A stretch of 64,000 bases of DNA from Actinoallomurus spadix (GCF_024055725.1 NZ_JAMXMX010000005.1:186001-250000); one strand, 5' to 3'; shown: positions 34,480 through 44,383, counted from the first letter of the stretch. A program made the numbers and translations. Notes: generated from the letters alone by a model not told the origin.

Positions 34480-35649
34480 TTACGAATAACGCCGGGCGTA
34501 CGCCTGGGACAGGGACAGGACGTTGTTCACGTACGCCTGCGAGTGGTTGTACGCCCAGATCGCCCGGGACAGGGCGGCGCCGCCGCGCCCCGCGCCGCCG
34601 GCGCAGAGGTACTTGGCCGCCGCGGGTACGGCGTCGTAGGGGTTCATGATGTCGGCCTTGCCGTCGCCGTCGCCATCGACGCCGTAGCTGCGCCAGGTGG
34701 CCGGCATGAACTGCATCGGGCCCAGCGCGCCGGCGCTCGACGGGCCGGTGTTGCGCCCGTGGTCGCTCTCGATCTGCCCGATCGCGGCGAGCACGGTCCA
34801 CGACAGGCCGGGGCACAGATGGGCCGACTGCTGGTACAGCGCGAGGTACGTGCCGGGGCGTCCGGCCGAGGTCCGAGGCCGCTGCGCGGGCTGCTGTCCC
34901 TTCTGCGGCGTCGCGGACTGGTGCAGGTCGATGACCTGGCTGTGCGCGCCGACGAGCTTGCGCAGCCGCGAGCCGAGCCTCGTGAGGTCGGCGCCGGGCG
35001 CGTTGACGAGGAGGGCGAGGTCGTGGATCAGCCCGATCCTGTCGCCCGTCTCGCGTCCGACCAGCACGTTGATGCCGGGCAGCCCGAGTGGGCCGGAGCC
35101 GCCCATGGTGACGAACAGCTGCGTGCGGCCGGTCACCGGGTACTGCATCGACTCGCGGAGCCCGAACTGCTGCTGGACCTGGTCGGTGACGACGAACCGG
35201 CCCTGGGCGAGGGCGTTCCAGAGCCCGTCGTCCTTCGCGGTGCCCGGCGGGGTCCAGGCACGGAACGCCGACGGGTCGACGGCGAACATGTTCACCCGGC
35301 CGCCCTGCAGCTGTACCGCCCCGGCGTCGGCGGTGATCACGTCTCGTACGCGTTCGACCCGGCGGACCTTGCGCAGCTTCGCCGCGGTGACGGGATCGTC
35401 GGCGACGACGAGGAAGTCCGGGTCGACGACCCGCTTCAGCGCGGCGGGCTGCTCGGTGCTCGGCACGATCGTGGTGACGGGCCCGTCCTTCGCGCCGTGC
35501 CCCGGGGCCGCCGTGCCGTCGTCCTCCGGCGCCGGCGTCCTGGGCGCGGCGGTCACGACGTACACCGCGCCGCCGGCGGCGGTGGCGGTGGCGGCCAGCG
35601 CGATGGCCGCCACCGCGGCCGGGAGTCCTCTGCGCATGAAACGTCTCAT
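34480..35649 (-). CDS. Secreted or membrane-anchored lytic transglycosylase
   Basis: 389 residues. The N-terminal signal or anchor is GLPAAVAAIALAATATAAGGAVYVV. A middle domain of unknown type spans about residues 60-265. The C-terminal SLT-type domain has the catalytic Glu in AAIGQIESDHGRN, then SSAGALGPMQFMPATWRSYG, a Ca2+-binding-like DGDGDGKAD and a final AIWAYNHSQAYVNNVL. It cleaves peptidoglycan glycan strands to 1,6-anhydro products and is probably involved in wall turnover. It starts 133 bp from the divergent oxidase gene. Confidence 0.93.
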   Translation of the reverse strand: MRRFMRRGLPAAVAAIALAATATAAGGAVYVVTAAPRTPAPEDDGTAAPGHGAKDGPVTTIVPSTEQPAALKRVVDPDFLVVADDPVTAAKLRKVRRVERVRDVITADAGAVQLQGGRVNMFAVDPSAFRAWTPPGTAKDDGLWNALAQGRFVVTDQVQQQFGLRESMQYPVTGRTQLFVTMGGSGPLGLPGINVLVGRETGDRIGLIHDLALLVNAPGADLTRLGSRLRKLVGAHSQVIDLHQSATPQKGQQPAQRPRTSAGRPGTYLALYQQSAHLCPGLSWTVLAAIGQIESDHGRNTGPSSAGALGPMQFMPATWRSYGVDGDGDGKADIMNPYDAVPAAAKYLCAGGAGRGGAALSRAIWAYNHSQAYVNNVLSLSQAYARRYS

Positions 35650-35782
35650 CGCTACTCTTAACGGTTGGACCCGGACGGTGGTTACCCATCACTCGGAGAA
35701 GATCGACAGGCGCGGGCCGGCGGATGAGAATCATGTCGCCGCTCTTGCCGGACCCCGGCGAAACGTGAGTAAATCTCGTCTT

Positions 35783-37093
35783 ATGCCCCCCGTAACACCT
35801 CAGACCTGGCGAAACTGGGCCGGTAACCAGCGAGCCACGCCCCGCCGCGTGGTCACGCCCCGGTCGGCCGCGGACGTCGTCACCGCCGTCGAGGCCGCCG
35901 CCGGCGCCGGTCTCACCGTCCGGATGACCGGCACCGGGCACTCGTTCACCGACGCCGCCGCGACCGAGGGCCTGCTGCTGCGGCCGGAGGGCCTCACGGA
36001 GCTGCGGTCGGTCGACACCGCCACCGGCCTCGTCACCGCCGAGGCGGGAATGCCGCTCAAGGTGCTCAACGAGCAGCTCGCCGCGCACGGCCTCGCGCTC
36101 GCCAACATGGGGGACATCCAGGAGCAGACCTTGGCCGGGGCGACGCAGACCGCCACCCACGGGACCGGCCGCGACGCCGCGGGCCTGGTATCCCAGATCG
36201 CCGGGCTCGAACTCGTCCTCGCCGACGGCAGCCTGGTGACCTGCTCCCGCGAGGAGCGGCCCGAGCTGTTCGACGCCGCGCGCGCCGGCCTCGGCGCGCT
36301 CGGGATCGTCACCGCGATCACCTGGCAGACGGTACCGGCGTTCCTGCTTCAGGCGCGGGAGGCACCGATGCGGTGGGACGAGGTCTTGGGGCGTCTCGAG
36401 GAGTTCGCCGTCGGCAACGAGCACTTCGAGTTCTACTGGTTCCCGCACACCGACGGCTGCCTGACCAAGCGCAACAACCGGGTGCCCGGCCCCGCCGAGC
36501 CGCTCGGGCGGTTCCGACACTGGCTGGACGACGAGTTCCTGTCCAACTCGGTGTTCGAGGTCGCCAACCGCGTCGCGCACCGCCTCCCCGCCACCATCCC
36601 CACGATCAACGGCGTGTCCACCCGGGCCCTCGGCGCCCGGACGTACACCGACGTGTCGTACAAGGTCTTCACCAGCCCGCGCCGGGTCCGCTTCAAGGAG
36701 CAGGAGTACGCGATCCCGCGCGAGGAGCTGGCCGGCGCGCTGCGCGAGGTCCGGGCGCTCATCGAACGCCGGAGCTGGCGGATCTCCTTCCCCATCGAGG
36801 TACGCCTGCTGCCGCCGGAGGACGCCTGGCTGTCCATGGCGTACGGGCGGGACAGCGCCTTCATCTCGATCCAGGTGTACCACGCCGCCCCGCACGAGGA
36901 GTACTTCCGCGGCGTGGAGGAGATCCTCACGCCGCTCGGCGGCCGTCCGCACTGGGGGAAGCTGCACACGCACGACGCGTCGTACCTGGAAGGGGCGTAT
37001 CCCCGGTTCGGCGACTTCCTCGCGCTCCGCGACCGGCTCGACCCCGAACGCCGCTTCGCCAATCGCTACCTGACCCAGGTCCTCGGCGCGTGA
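35783..37093 (+). CDS. FAD-dependent sugar-1,4-lactone oxidase (ALO/gulonolactone oxidase family)
   Basis: 436 residues. The N-terminal FAD-binding (PCMH) domain has RMTGTGHSFTDAAATEG, where the His can carry covalent flavin, and ATHGTGRDAAGL. The C-terminal ALO domain has FEFYWFPHTD, FPIEVRLLPPED and HWGKLHTHD, the conserved substrate-side motif. Family members oxidise L-gulono- or D-arabinono-1,4-lactone using O2 or cytochrome-type acceptors. No secretion signal is visible. The ATG at 35783 was chosen because the FAD domain begins right after it; upstream in-frame sequence is antisense to the transglycosylase. Stands alone. Confidence 0.93.
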   Translation: MPPVTPQTWRNWAGNQRATPRRVVTPRSAADVVTAVEAAAGAGLTVRMTGTGHSFTDAAATEGLLLRPEGLTELRSVDTATGLVTAEAGMPLKVLNEQLAAHGLALANMGDIQEQTLAGATQTATHGTGRDAAGLVSQIAGLELVLADGSLVTCSREERPELFDAARAGLGALGIVTAITWQTVPAFLLQAREAPMRWDEVLGRLEEFAVGNEHFEFYWFPHTDGCLTKRNNRVPGPAEPLGRFRHWLDDEFLSNSVFEVANRVAHRLPATIPTINGVSTRALGARTYTDVSYKVFTSPRRVRFKEQEYAIPREELAGALREVRALIERRSWRISFPIEVRLLPPEDAWLSMAYGRDSAFISIQVYHAAPHEEYFRGVEEILTPLGGRPHWGKLHTHDASYLEGAYPRFGDFLALRDRLDPERRFANRYLTQVLGA

Positions 37094-37490
37094 AGGCCGT
37101 AGACTCCCTGGTGTCGCATCCCGCTCGCGCGGCGTGCTCCTCGACTCCGTTCCGACCGGTAACCGCGCAGACCTCCTGAACCATCAGCATCCACCGATCC
37201 CCCGGCCGCCTCCTCCGATCAGCGACCGCGTGAGCCACGCAAGAGGGACGGCATCACGCGGCAAAGGATCCACAAGAATCGTTAAGCCCCACGCCCCCGC
37301 GGCTTTCCAGCAGGCAAGCTGGGGCGACACTGCGGGAACTTGACAAGGATCACGTCGCGAGGGCGGCGATGTTCGGACATGCCGGGTACGGTGCTGGCGG
37401 GCAGGTGCGTCCTGACGCGAGACTGGTAGGACCTGGGGAAGGGCACGCATGCGCCCCGAGCCGCGTCGGACAGGGCACGAAAGGACACGC
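37094..37490. other. Intergenic region upstream of sepH (397 bp)
   Basis: No gene of coding character found. AACTTGACAAGGAT at about 37337-37350 contains a consensus TTGACA -35 box oriented toward sepH, but no matching -10 lies 16-18 bp away; GGTACGGT further on may belong to another promoter. I see no RNA gene. Confidence 0.5.
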
Positions 37491-38939
37491 ATGCAGGAGC
37501 TGCGCCTCGTCGCGGTCAGCGAGGACGGGTCGTACCTCGTCCTCGCCACCGCGGGACGGGGCACCCGGTTCACGCTGCCTATCGATGATCGGCTGCGCGC
37601 TGTGGTCCGTGGACATTTCTCCCGCCTCGGCCAGTACGAGATCGAAGTGGAGAGTCCCTTGCGTCCCAAGGAGATCCAGGCTCGCATCCGCGCTGGAGAG
37701 ACCGCGGAGGAGATCGCCGAGACGGCCGGCATCCCAGTAGAGCGCGTCCGCTGGTTCGAGGGACCGGTTCTCCAGGAGCGCGAGTACATGGCGCAGCAGG
37801 CGCAGCGCGTGCCCATCCGCCGCCCCGGAGAGCCCTCGCCCGCCCCGGCCCTCGGCGAGATCGTCGAGGAGCGCCTCGGCCGGCGCGGCATCGACCTCGA
37901 AGAGGTCGAGTGGGACTCCCGCAAGTGCGAGGACTCCACCTGGCGGGTCAGCCTCGCCTTCTACTACGACGGCCGTCCCTACTCGGCGGAGTGGTCCTAC
38001 GACCCGCGCCGCCGCCACCTCTCGGCCGTGAACGACGAGGCCGCGCGCCTGTCCTCGCTCGACGTCGAGGAGTCCTCCGACGACACGGTCACCCCGTTCC
38101 TGCCGCGCCGCGCCATGAAGGTCGTCGGTGACCCCGTCCGCGACGAGCCGCGCGGCCAGGCTCCGCCGCCCCCGCCCGCTCCGGTTCCCATGCCGGACCT
38201 GCGCGAAGAGCCGCCGGCCGAGCCGCCGGCCGTCCGGGACATCCCCAAGCCGGCCACCGACGAGCCGGCCGCGCTCGCCCCGCGTCCCCGTGAGGCCCGC
38301 CCGGAGGTCGTTGCCAGGCCGCAGGAACTGTCCGTCCCGAGGCCCGCCCCGGCCGCCGAGCGCCCGGCTCCCGCCCCCGAGCCCGCGAAGCCCGAGCCTG
38401 CCGCCCCGCCCGCCGCGGAGCAGGCCCCTGCCGCACAGCCCCCGGCCGAGCCGGCAGCGGCCGAGTCGGTCGAGTCGGCCGAATCTGCCGAATCGGAACC
38501 GGCCGCGTCGACGCGGCTGGAGGAGCCGAAGCGACCCGAGCAGCCGGATCGTACCGAGCGGGAGTCCGCCGCGGCCGAGCCGCCGGCTCCCCGGCCCGCC
38601 GCCTCGAAGCCGGCCGCGCAGAGTCCCGCCGCGCCCAAGCCGCGCGCCGCCGAACCGCCCGCCGCGGCCAAGCCCGCCGTGCCGAAACCCGCTCCGCCGA
38701 AGCCGGCTCCGGCTCCGAAGCCCGCCCCGGCCAAGCCGGCCGCCAAGCCGGCCGCGCAGAAGCCCGCCGACAAGCCGGCGGAGAAGGTCGCCGACCGTCC
38801 GGCGGCGGCCGCCACGGCGAAACCCGCCGCACCGCCCGCTCAGGAGAAGCGCCCACCGGCGCGGAAGCGGGCGCGGAGCAAGCGCGCCTCGGTTCCGTCC
38901 TGGGACGAGATCATGTTCGGCGCCCGCCGCCCCGAGTAA
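37491..38939 (+). CDS. sepH: Septation protein SepH (DUF3071)
   Basis: 482 residues. The conserved N-terminal domain begins QELRLVAVSEDGSYLVLAT and includes a helix-turn-helix-like segment (RPKEIQARIRAGETAEEIAETAGIPVERVRWFEGPVL), then WRVSLAFYYDGRPYSAEWSYD. A long Pro/Ala/Lys/Glu-rich disordered tail follows, ending in the conserved SVPSWDEIMFGARRPE. SepH binds FtsZ and promotes Z-ring assembly at sporulation septa in Streptomyces and in mycobacteria. ATG 37491 with AAAGGA fits the conserved N-terminus; an earlier in-frame ATG at 37449 was not preferred. Its presence supports a filamentous, dividing actinobacterium. Confidence 0.96.
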   Translation: MQELRLVAVSEDGSYLVLATAGRGTRFTLPIDDRLRAVVRGHFSRLGQYEIEVESPLRPKEIQARIRAGETAEEIAETAGIPVERVRWFEGPVLQEREYMAQQAQRVPIRRPGEPSPAPALGEIVEERLGRRGIDLEEVEWDSRKCEDSTWRVSLAFYYDGRPYSAEWSYDPRRRHLSAVNDEAARLSSLDVEESSDDTVTPFLPRRAMKVVGDPVRDEPRGQAPPPPPAPVPMPDLREEPPAEPPAVRDIPKPATDEPAALAPRPREARPEVVARPQELSVPRPAPAAERPAPAPEPAKPEPAAPPAAEQAPAAQPPAEPAAAESVESAESAESEPAASTRLEEPKRPEQPDRTERESAAAEPPAPRPAASKPAAQSPAAPKPRAAEPPAAAKPAVPKPAPPKPAPAPKPAPAKPAAKPAAQKPADKPAEKVADRPAAAATAKPAAPPAQEKRPPARKRARSKRASVPSWDEIMFGARRPE

Positions 38940-39128
38940 CCAGGCGGGAAGCACCGTTCGCCCACGGCTTCCGCCACGGAGGTCACCGACATGGGCGGGT
39001 GATGGCGGTAGCTCACGTTGAGCCACTCCGCGCACTGCCGGGTACGCCCGCTCCGCGGGCGATGATCCCGGCGATCGAGACGCTGATGCGCGCCCGCTTC
39101 AAGCCGCCCGGGGCGTCGGCGTAGTGGC

Positions 39129-39353
39129 ATGGGTAAGGTCGGCGAGCGCGATCCAGTCGGCCACCACCTCACGAACGTGGTCCTCGATGGGCAGGCCGAC
39201 GACCGCGTGCACGCACGGTCGAAGGGAATCGGCATCTACGCGAACGGCACCAGCGGAAGCATGACCTATGAGGACGTGATCGTGCGCGTGAAGGACGGCT
39301 GGCGGATCAGCCACCGCAAGGTGCTCGCCCGCAGGTCTCCCCTGGGCGGCTGA
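39129..39353 (+). pseudogene. C-terminal fragment of a SnoaL/NTF2-like protein
   Basis: 74 codons read DPVGHHLTNVVLDG, HARSKGIGIYANGTSG, MTYEDVIVRVKDGWRISHRK and VLARRSPLGG. This is the second half of a SnoaL-like (NTF2-fold) polyketide-cyclase or ketosteroid-isomerase-type protein, normally about 130 residues. The N-terminal half with the catalytic Asp/His is absent from the 189 bp between sepH and this fragment. It is a decayed remnant next to the boundary of the tetritol island. Confidence 0.7.
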
Positions 39354-39439
39354 GTCGTCAGCGATCACTGTCTCGCCCGCTTAGATCCGGTGGCCGGTGA
39401 GCCCGCGTCCCTCACGATCGCGAGCGAGCGGGACGCCGG

Positions 39440-40198
39440 TCAGAGGAGTTCCACGTGGTCTCGATAGGGGTCAAGCCTCGCGTCCATGACGTCGAGTTCG
39501 GTCACCAGCAGGTCGATGCTGTCCCACGGTAGGCAGCGAGCGGCCGCCCCCGTCCCAAGCTTTTGTGAGTCCACAGCCATCACGACGTGGTCCGATAGCT
39601 CGGCCATGAGCCTTTTGATCTCGCATTCTTCAGCGCTGAACTCGCTGGTGCCGAAGTGGGGATCGACCGCCGCAGCGGACAGGAAGGCTCGGGCGAATGA
39701 GAACTGCCTCAGGGCGAACGAGGCGACCGGGCCGATGAGGCTACCGGCGTTCGGGTCCTTCTGACCGCCCGTCAGGTAGGCATGCATCCGCGGGTCGCGA
39801 CTCAGCGTAAGGAACGTCTCAATACCGTCGGTGACCACCGACAGGTTTTCGGCTGCCGGCATCGCTCCGGCGAGGACACAGAGGGTCGATGAGGCGTCCA
39901 TGCAGATCCCCACCCCCCCGGAGGGCACCAGAGCAGACAGCTTGCGCGCGATCTGCTCCTTCGCCCGTCCAGCCCGGTGCTCGCGCGCCTCGAACGGCTG
40001 CGCTCCGCTGACCGCGCCGCCGCGAACGCGGCGAACCAGGCCCTCATCCTCCAGCGCCTGGAGATCCCGGCGGATCGTCATGGTACTGACCTCGAAACGG
40101 GCGGCCAGATCCTCGATGCGCATACTGCCGTTGGACGACAACAGGTCGGCCAGCGCCTGCCGCCTGCTTTCTAGATCCACGGTGCTCCTGACAACCAT
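39440..40198 (-). CDS. DeoR-family transcriptional repressor of the tetritol operon
   Basis: 252 residues. The N-terminal DeoR HTH reads RRQALADLLSSNGSMRIEDLAARFEVSTMTIRRDLQALEDEGLVRRVRGGA. The sugar-phosphate-isomerase-like effector domain has GVGICMDASSTLCVLA, TGGQKDPNAGSLIGP and FLSAAAVDPHFGTSEFS. Such regulators usually bind a phosphorylated pathway intermediate and then release DNA. It is divergent from the ABC/polyol operon, with a 33-bp palindrome in between as probable operator. Two starts are possible: ATG 40198 (GGAGGCGT upstream) or GTG 40180 (AGGAG upstream). The likely inducer is erythrulose or an erythrulose/erythrose phosphate, by inference. Confidence 0.93.
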   Translation of the reverse strand: MVVRSTVDLESRRQALADLLSSNGSMRIEDLAARFEVSTMTIRRDLQALEDEGLVRRVRGGAVSGAQPFEAREHRAGRAKEQIARKLSALVPSGGVGICMDASSTLCVLAGAMPAAENLSVVTDGIETFLTLSRDPRMHAYLTGGQKDPNAGSLIGPVASFALRQFSFARAFLSAAAVDPHFGTSEFSAEECEIKRLMAELSDHVVMAVDSQKLGTGAAARCLPWDSIDLLVTELDVMDARLDPYRDHVELL

Positions 40199-40410
40199 AC
40201 GCCTCCGTTCACTGTCTTAGCCTGTCAAATATCACACAATCGATCTCGGCTGGACACTCCCTTAACCAAACCGAGACATGCCGGGACAGGCCGCCACCCT
40301 AGCCCGAGCACCCCCATTGAGCAGGTGACCAGGCCAACGTCGCCATGATCTCACCCGCGCACGACCGAAGAGATATGTAACGAATAGGTCACGAACCCTT
40401 GACGTGGGAA

Positions 40411-40443
40411 TGTTTGTTCATGTGAAGTTCACACGAACAAACA
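40411..40443. promoter_or_regulatory. 33-bp near-perfect palindromic operator for the DeoR-type regulator
   Basis: Left half TGTTTGTTC-A-TGTGAA and right half TTCACA-C-GAACAAACA are reverse complements except for one pair, around a single central G. It begins 7 bp after a TTGACG box (40399-40404) that can serve as the -35 element of the rightward promoter, so it would cover the -10 region and block transcription. It lies in the 448-bp divergent gap between the deoR-type gene and the ABC operon; the rest of that gap shows no gene. The first operon gene starts 204 bp downstream, implying a long leader. Confidence 0.8.
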
Positions 40444-40646
40444 GGTACGAGGTCTGGTTCGGTGACCCGGAGGGTGCTGGTCGGCCCACCGGAGCGCGCC
40501 GTCGAGGAGTCTCCCGATCCGGTGTCTTCTCGTCGACTCTCACCTCCTGGCTTCGCGTGTCCAGAGCTGCGCACGCACAAAGCCACCGGCCTTGGAGCAG
40601 GACATATCGCACACCGAGCCGCTAGGCCCGGGTCTGGAGATCAGTC

Positions 40647-42206
40647 GTGGCAGATGTTGCTTTGGAGTGTCGGGACCTCGCCAAGTCCTTCGGCGGCGTG
40701 CCCGTACTGAAGGGCGTCTCCCTCACTCTCGAAGCCGGCTCCGTGACCGCGCTGGCAGGAGAGAACGGCGCAGGCAAGTCGACGATGATGAAAATCGCCT
40801 CTGGCCAGGTGAAACCCGACCACGGTCAGGTCCTGATCGCTGGCGAGCCGCTCTCACAGGCCGATCCCCGGGCAGCGCACCGGCAGGGTGTTGCGATCAT
40901 TCCCCAGGAACTCGCGCCCATCATGGACATGAAGGTCTACGAGAACCTCTTCATCGGCCGTGAGCTGCGCAGTCGAGCCGGCCTTCTCGACCGGCGCGCG
41001 ATGGCACGCAAGGCGCGCGAGATTCTCGACGTCTTCGAGGTCGAGATCGATCCGCAGGCGACGATGCGGATGCTGCCGGTCGGACTCCGTCAACTGGTCG
41101 AGATCGCCAAGAGCACCAGCGGCGGGGCAAAAGTCCTGCTGTTGGACGAGCCGAGCTCCGCCATCTCCGACCGCGAGGTCGAACGGCTGTACACCGTGGT
41201 CGGCAAACTCCGCGAGCAGGGCGTCGCCATGCTCTACACCACCCACAAGATGGAAGAGATCCGCGCCCTCGCCGACCGGGTGGTCGTGCTGCGCGACGGG
41301 CGGCTGGTCACGGACCGGCCGCTCGCCGACATCAGCGATGACGACATCGTCCATGCGATGATCGGCCGTGAGCTCGAGGATCTCTTCCCCGTGCTTCACC
41401 CGCCCGGTGACGAGGTCGCCCTGCAGGTCAGCGGGCTCCACGTTCACGGCTATGAGCAGCCCGTGGAGCTGACGGTCCGCCGCGGCGAGATCTTGGGCCT
41501 GGCCGGGCTCGTGGGAGCGGGTCGGACAGAACTCCTTGAAGCGATATTCGGCATCCGCAAGAGCCTCGCGGGCACCATCACCGTCGCCGGAAAAGCCACC
41601 AAGCGCAATTCCCCGGCCGACTCGATCGGTCATGGGATGGCCCTTGTTCCAGAGGATCGCAAGGGATCCGGCGCCGTGCTGTCCATGAGCGTGCTGGACA
41701 ACGGCTCGCTGCCCCGGCTCTCGAGCTTCACCCTGGCCGGATGGTTGCGGCAACGCGAACGTGCACGAACGGTCGGCAAGGCGATGGAGTCGGTCAAGCT
41801 GCGGAGCCGGGGGCTGTCGCAGCAGGTCGGAACGCTCTCCGGCGGCAACCAGCAGAAGGTGGTCCTGGCACGCTGGTTGACGGACGCGGTGAACATACTC
41901 CTTCTCGACGAACCCACCCGCGGCGTCGATGTCGGTGCTCGCAGCGAGATCTACCGCATCATCACCGAACTCGCGGCCTCCGGGATGGCCGTGGTCATGG
42001 CCTCGTCCGACATGCCCGAAATTCTCAGCCTCGCCCATCGTGCGCTCGTCATGCGCGAAGGTGCCGTCGCCGGCGAACTGAATCGCGAGGACCTGTCCTC
42101 ACCCGACGTTCAAGACACCATCTTCCGACTCGCTGCAGGCCTGGAGCCCGGCTCTGCTTCGGGCCGCCCGCAGCCTCCGACCGACACCAAGGAGAACGGC
42201 CGATGA
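40647..42206 (+). CDS. Sugar/polyol ABC transporter ATP-binding protein (RbsA/XylG type)
   Basis: 519 residues with two fused ATPase domains, as in carbohydrate-uptake-2 (CUT2) importers. First domain: Walker A GENGAGKSTMMK, Walker B VLLLDEPSSAIS. Second domain: AGLVGAGRTELLEAIFG (degenerate Walker A, usual for RbsA), signature LSGGNQQKVVLARWL, Walker B ILLLDEPTRGVDVG. It powers import with the following permease and binding protein. The GTG start at 40647 is behind GGAGATCA. The end overlaps the permease start (ATGA). Codon third positions include more A/T than genes outside the island. Confidence 0.95.
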   Translation: MADVALECRDLAKSFGGVPVLKGVSLTLEAGSVTALAGENGAGKSTMMKIASGQVKPDHGQVLIAGEPLSQADPRAAHRQGVAIIPQELAPIMDMKVYENLFIGRELRSRAGLLDRRAMARKAREILDVFEVEIDPQATMRMLPVGLRQLVEIAKSTSGGAKVLLLDEPSSAISDREVERLYTVVGKLREQGVAMLYTTHKMEEIRALADRVVVLRDGRLVTDRPLADISDDDIVHAMIGRELEDLFPVLHPPGDEVALQVSGLHVHGYEQPVELTVRRGEILGLAGLVGAGRTELLEAIFGIRKSLAGTITVAGKATKRNSPADSIGHGMALVPEDRKGSGAVLSMSVLDNGSLPRLSSFTLAGWLRQRERARTVGKAMESVKLRSRGLSQQVGTLSGGNQQKVVLARWLTDAVNILLLDEPTRGVDVGARSEIYRIITELAASGMAVVMASSDMPEILSLAHRALVMREGAVAGELNREDLSSPDVQDTIFRLAAGLEPGSASGRPQPPTDTKENGR

Positions 42207-43222
42207 CCACGCGACAGTCAGCTCCGGAGCGCACGGCGCCGGGCAGGGCGGCCGAGCAGATCGTGGCCTGGCGACCCTCGGGACCGTGGATCCGCGACCA
42301 GCTGATCCGCCACTCCATGGTAGTGGTGATGCTGCTGATCATCGCCTACTTCAGCTATCGAAGCGCGCGATTCGCCACCTTCGACAACGTTCAGACGATC
42401 GCCATCGCCGCGGCCCCCTTCGCCCTCATCGCATTGGGCCAGACACTGGTCATCCTCACCGGCGGAATCGACCTCTCGGTGGGGAGTGTCATCGCCCTCA
42501 GCGCGATGGCATCGGCCGCGACCGTCAAAGGCCACCCTGAGCGGCTGTGGCTGTCCGTCCTGGTCGCCGTGTTCGTCGGGCTCGCGGCGGGGGCGGTCAA
42601 CGGCTTCCTGGTCTCCAAGGTCAACGTGCCACCGTTCATCGCCACCCTCGGCATGTTGACCACCGCCTCCGGACTGGCCTACGTCGTGGGACACGGTGCG
42701 CCGATCAACGGACTCCCCGCCACTTTCGGCAAAATCGCGAACAACGAGATCTTCGGCCTGCAGATCCCAGTGATCATCATGATCATCGGTATCCTCGCAC
42801 TGGCTCTGATAATGAAGCGCACGTCCTATGGCATGCGGATCTACGCGGTGGGCGGAAACTCAGTCGCCGCCCAGATCGCCGGTGTCAAGACCACCCGAAT
42901 CCTTTTCAGCGTCTACGCCATCAGCGGCCTGCTCGCCGGGCTTTCCGGCGTGATGCTGGCCTCGCGGGTCATCTCCGGCCCGCCCAACCTCGGTCAGGGA
43001 TACGAGCTGGACGCCATCGCCGCTGTCGTCATCGGCGGGGCGAGCCTTATGGGTGGCCGAGGCAGTATCTGGGGCACGGCGCTCGGACTCTTCCTCATTC
43101 AGACCCTCAACAACGGACTGGACATCCTCGTGGTGCCCGCCTACTGGCAGAGCGTCATCAAGGGGGCGTTGATAGTCGTCGCCGTCGCCGTCGACGTCTG
43201 GTCCACCAAACGGCGGATCTGA
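42203..43222 (+). CDS. Sugar/polyol ABC transporter permease (CUT2)
   Basis: 339 residues with about nine to ten membrane helices. It contains the CUT2 permease signatures LVILTGGIDLSVGSVIALSAM, AGAVNGFLVSKVNVPPFIATLGM and AVGGNSVAAQIAGVKT (the coupling-helix region contacting the ATPase). It forms a homodimeric channel with the RbsA-type ATPase and the lipoprotein downstream. The ATG at 42203 overlaps the ATPase stop by four bases. Substrate specificity is set by the binding protein. Confidence 0.95.
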   Translation: MTTRQSAPERTAPGRAAEQIVAWRPSGPWIRDQLIRHSMVVVMLLIIAYFSYRSARFATFDNVQTIAIAAAPFALIALGQTLVILTGGIDLSVGSVIALSAMASAATVKGHPERLWLSVLVAVFVGLAAGAVNGFLVSKVNVPPFIATLGMLTTASGLAYVVGHGAPINGLPATFGKIANNEIFGLQIPVIIMIIGILALALIMKRTSYGMRIYAVGGNSVAAQIAGVKTTRILFSVYAISGLLAGLSGVMLASRVISGPPNLGQGYELDAIAAVVIGGASLMGGRGSIWGTALGLFLIQTLNNGLDILVVPAYWQSVIKGALIVVAVAVDVWSTKRRI

Positions 43223-43319
43223 GACCCCTGAATTCGATCAGGACGGGGTAGCGACCCGGTCCTTTCCCGACCACTTCCGAACAACCCACTGAGCAGTCTC
43301 ACCCATCAATGGAGTTTCG

Positions 43320-44372
43320 ATGCGCAACAAGATTGGTCGTGCTCTGGCCCTGGCTGCGGCAGGCACTGCGCTCCTGACCGCCACCGCGTGCGGTGCGGGA
43401 GACCCCAACAAGAACGCCGGCGGCGAAGGCAAGGGCGGAGGCAAGATCCGCATTGGCGTCAGCGTCTATGACATGTCCTCCTTCATCACCGCGGGCAAGG
43501 CAGGCATCGACGCCTACGCCAAGGCCAACAACATCGACGTTCTGTGGAACTCCGCCAACCTCGACGTCAGCACGCAGGCCAACCAGGTCGACCAGTACAT
43601 CAATGCGGGCGTTGACGCGATCGTGGTCGTTCCGGTTCAAGCCGATTCCCTCGCCCCCCAGGTGGCAACGGCCAAGAAGAAGAAGATCCCCTTCCTCGCC
43701 GTCAACGCCGGTCTCAACAGCTCCGACCTGGCCGGCACCGTCCTGCCCAACGACGTCAAGGCCGGCGAACAAGAGATGCAGATGATGGCCGACAAGCTCG
43801 GCGGCAAGGGAAACATCGTCGTTCTTCAGGGCCCCTTGGGCCAGTCGGGTGAGCTGGACCGCACCAAGGGAATCCAGAACGTCCTGGCCAAGTACCCCAA
43901 CATGAAGATCCTCGCCAAGGACACGGCCAACTGGAAGCGCGACGAGGCCGTCAACAAGATGAAGAACTGGCTCTCGAGCTTCGGCGGAAAGATCAACGGC
44001 ATCGTCGCCGAGAACGACGACATGGGTCTCGGGGCTCTTCAGGCCACCCGTGAGGCCAACGTCAAGCTCCCGATCGTCGGGGTCGATGGCATCCAGGACG
44101 GCCTCAACGCCGTCAAGAGCGGAGACTTCATCGGCACCAACCTCCAGCACGGGACCGTCGAGCTGGCCACGGGCCTTGCCGTGGCCGCCAAGATCGCACG
44201 TGGTGAGAACGTCAACAAGAACCCCGTCTACCTGATGCCCGAGATCACTCCGGCCAACGTGGACACCTACATGGAACACGTCGTCACCAAGAAGGACGCC
44301 TTCCTGGCCACCCTCCCGGCGCTCATCGAGGCGAACCTCAAGTCCGGGGACATCGCCAACGAGAAGAGCTGA
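43320..44372 (+). CDS. Sugar/polyol-binding lipoprotein (RbsB type)
   Basis: 350 residues. The lipoprotein signal has lipobox LTATAC (Cys at about 24). The periplasmic-binding-protein fold typical of family 4/peripla_BP reads [55 protein letters not shown] and [17 protein letters not shown]. It delivers substrate to the ABC permease from outside the cell membrane. In Mycobacterium smegmatis a related binding protein recognises D-threitol, the basis for proposing tetritols here. A strong hairpin just after the stop probably raises its mRNA level relative to downstream genes. Confidence 0.94.
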   Translation: MRNKIGRALALAAAGTALLTATACGAGDPNKNAGGEGKGGGKIRIGVSVYDMSSFITAGKAGIDAYAKANNIDVLWNSANLDVSTQANQVDQYINAGVDAIVVVPVQADSLAPQVATAKKKKIPFLAVNAGLNSSDLAGTVLPNDVKAGEQEMQMMADKLGGKGNIVVLQGPLGQSGELDRTKGIQNVLAKYPNMKILAKDTANWKRDEAVNKMKNWLSSFGGKINGIVAENDDMGLGALQATREANVKLPIVGVDGIQDGLNAVKSGDFIGTNLQHGTVELATGLAVAAKIARGENVNKNPVYLMPEITPANVDTYMEHVVTKKDAFLATLPALIEANLKSGDIANEKS

Positions 44373-44383
44373 CCGGATCAGCA

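Noticed and set aside
34697-35782. Extended N-terminus for the lactone oxidase
   Set aside because: The in-frame upstream sequence is antisense to the lytic transglycosylase and has antisense composition; the FAD domain starts directly after ATG 35783.
38940-39128. Transposase remnant beside the SnoaL fragment
   Set aside because: No transposase motif, terminal inverted repeat or target duplication could be found on either strand.
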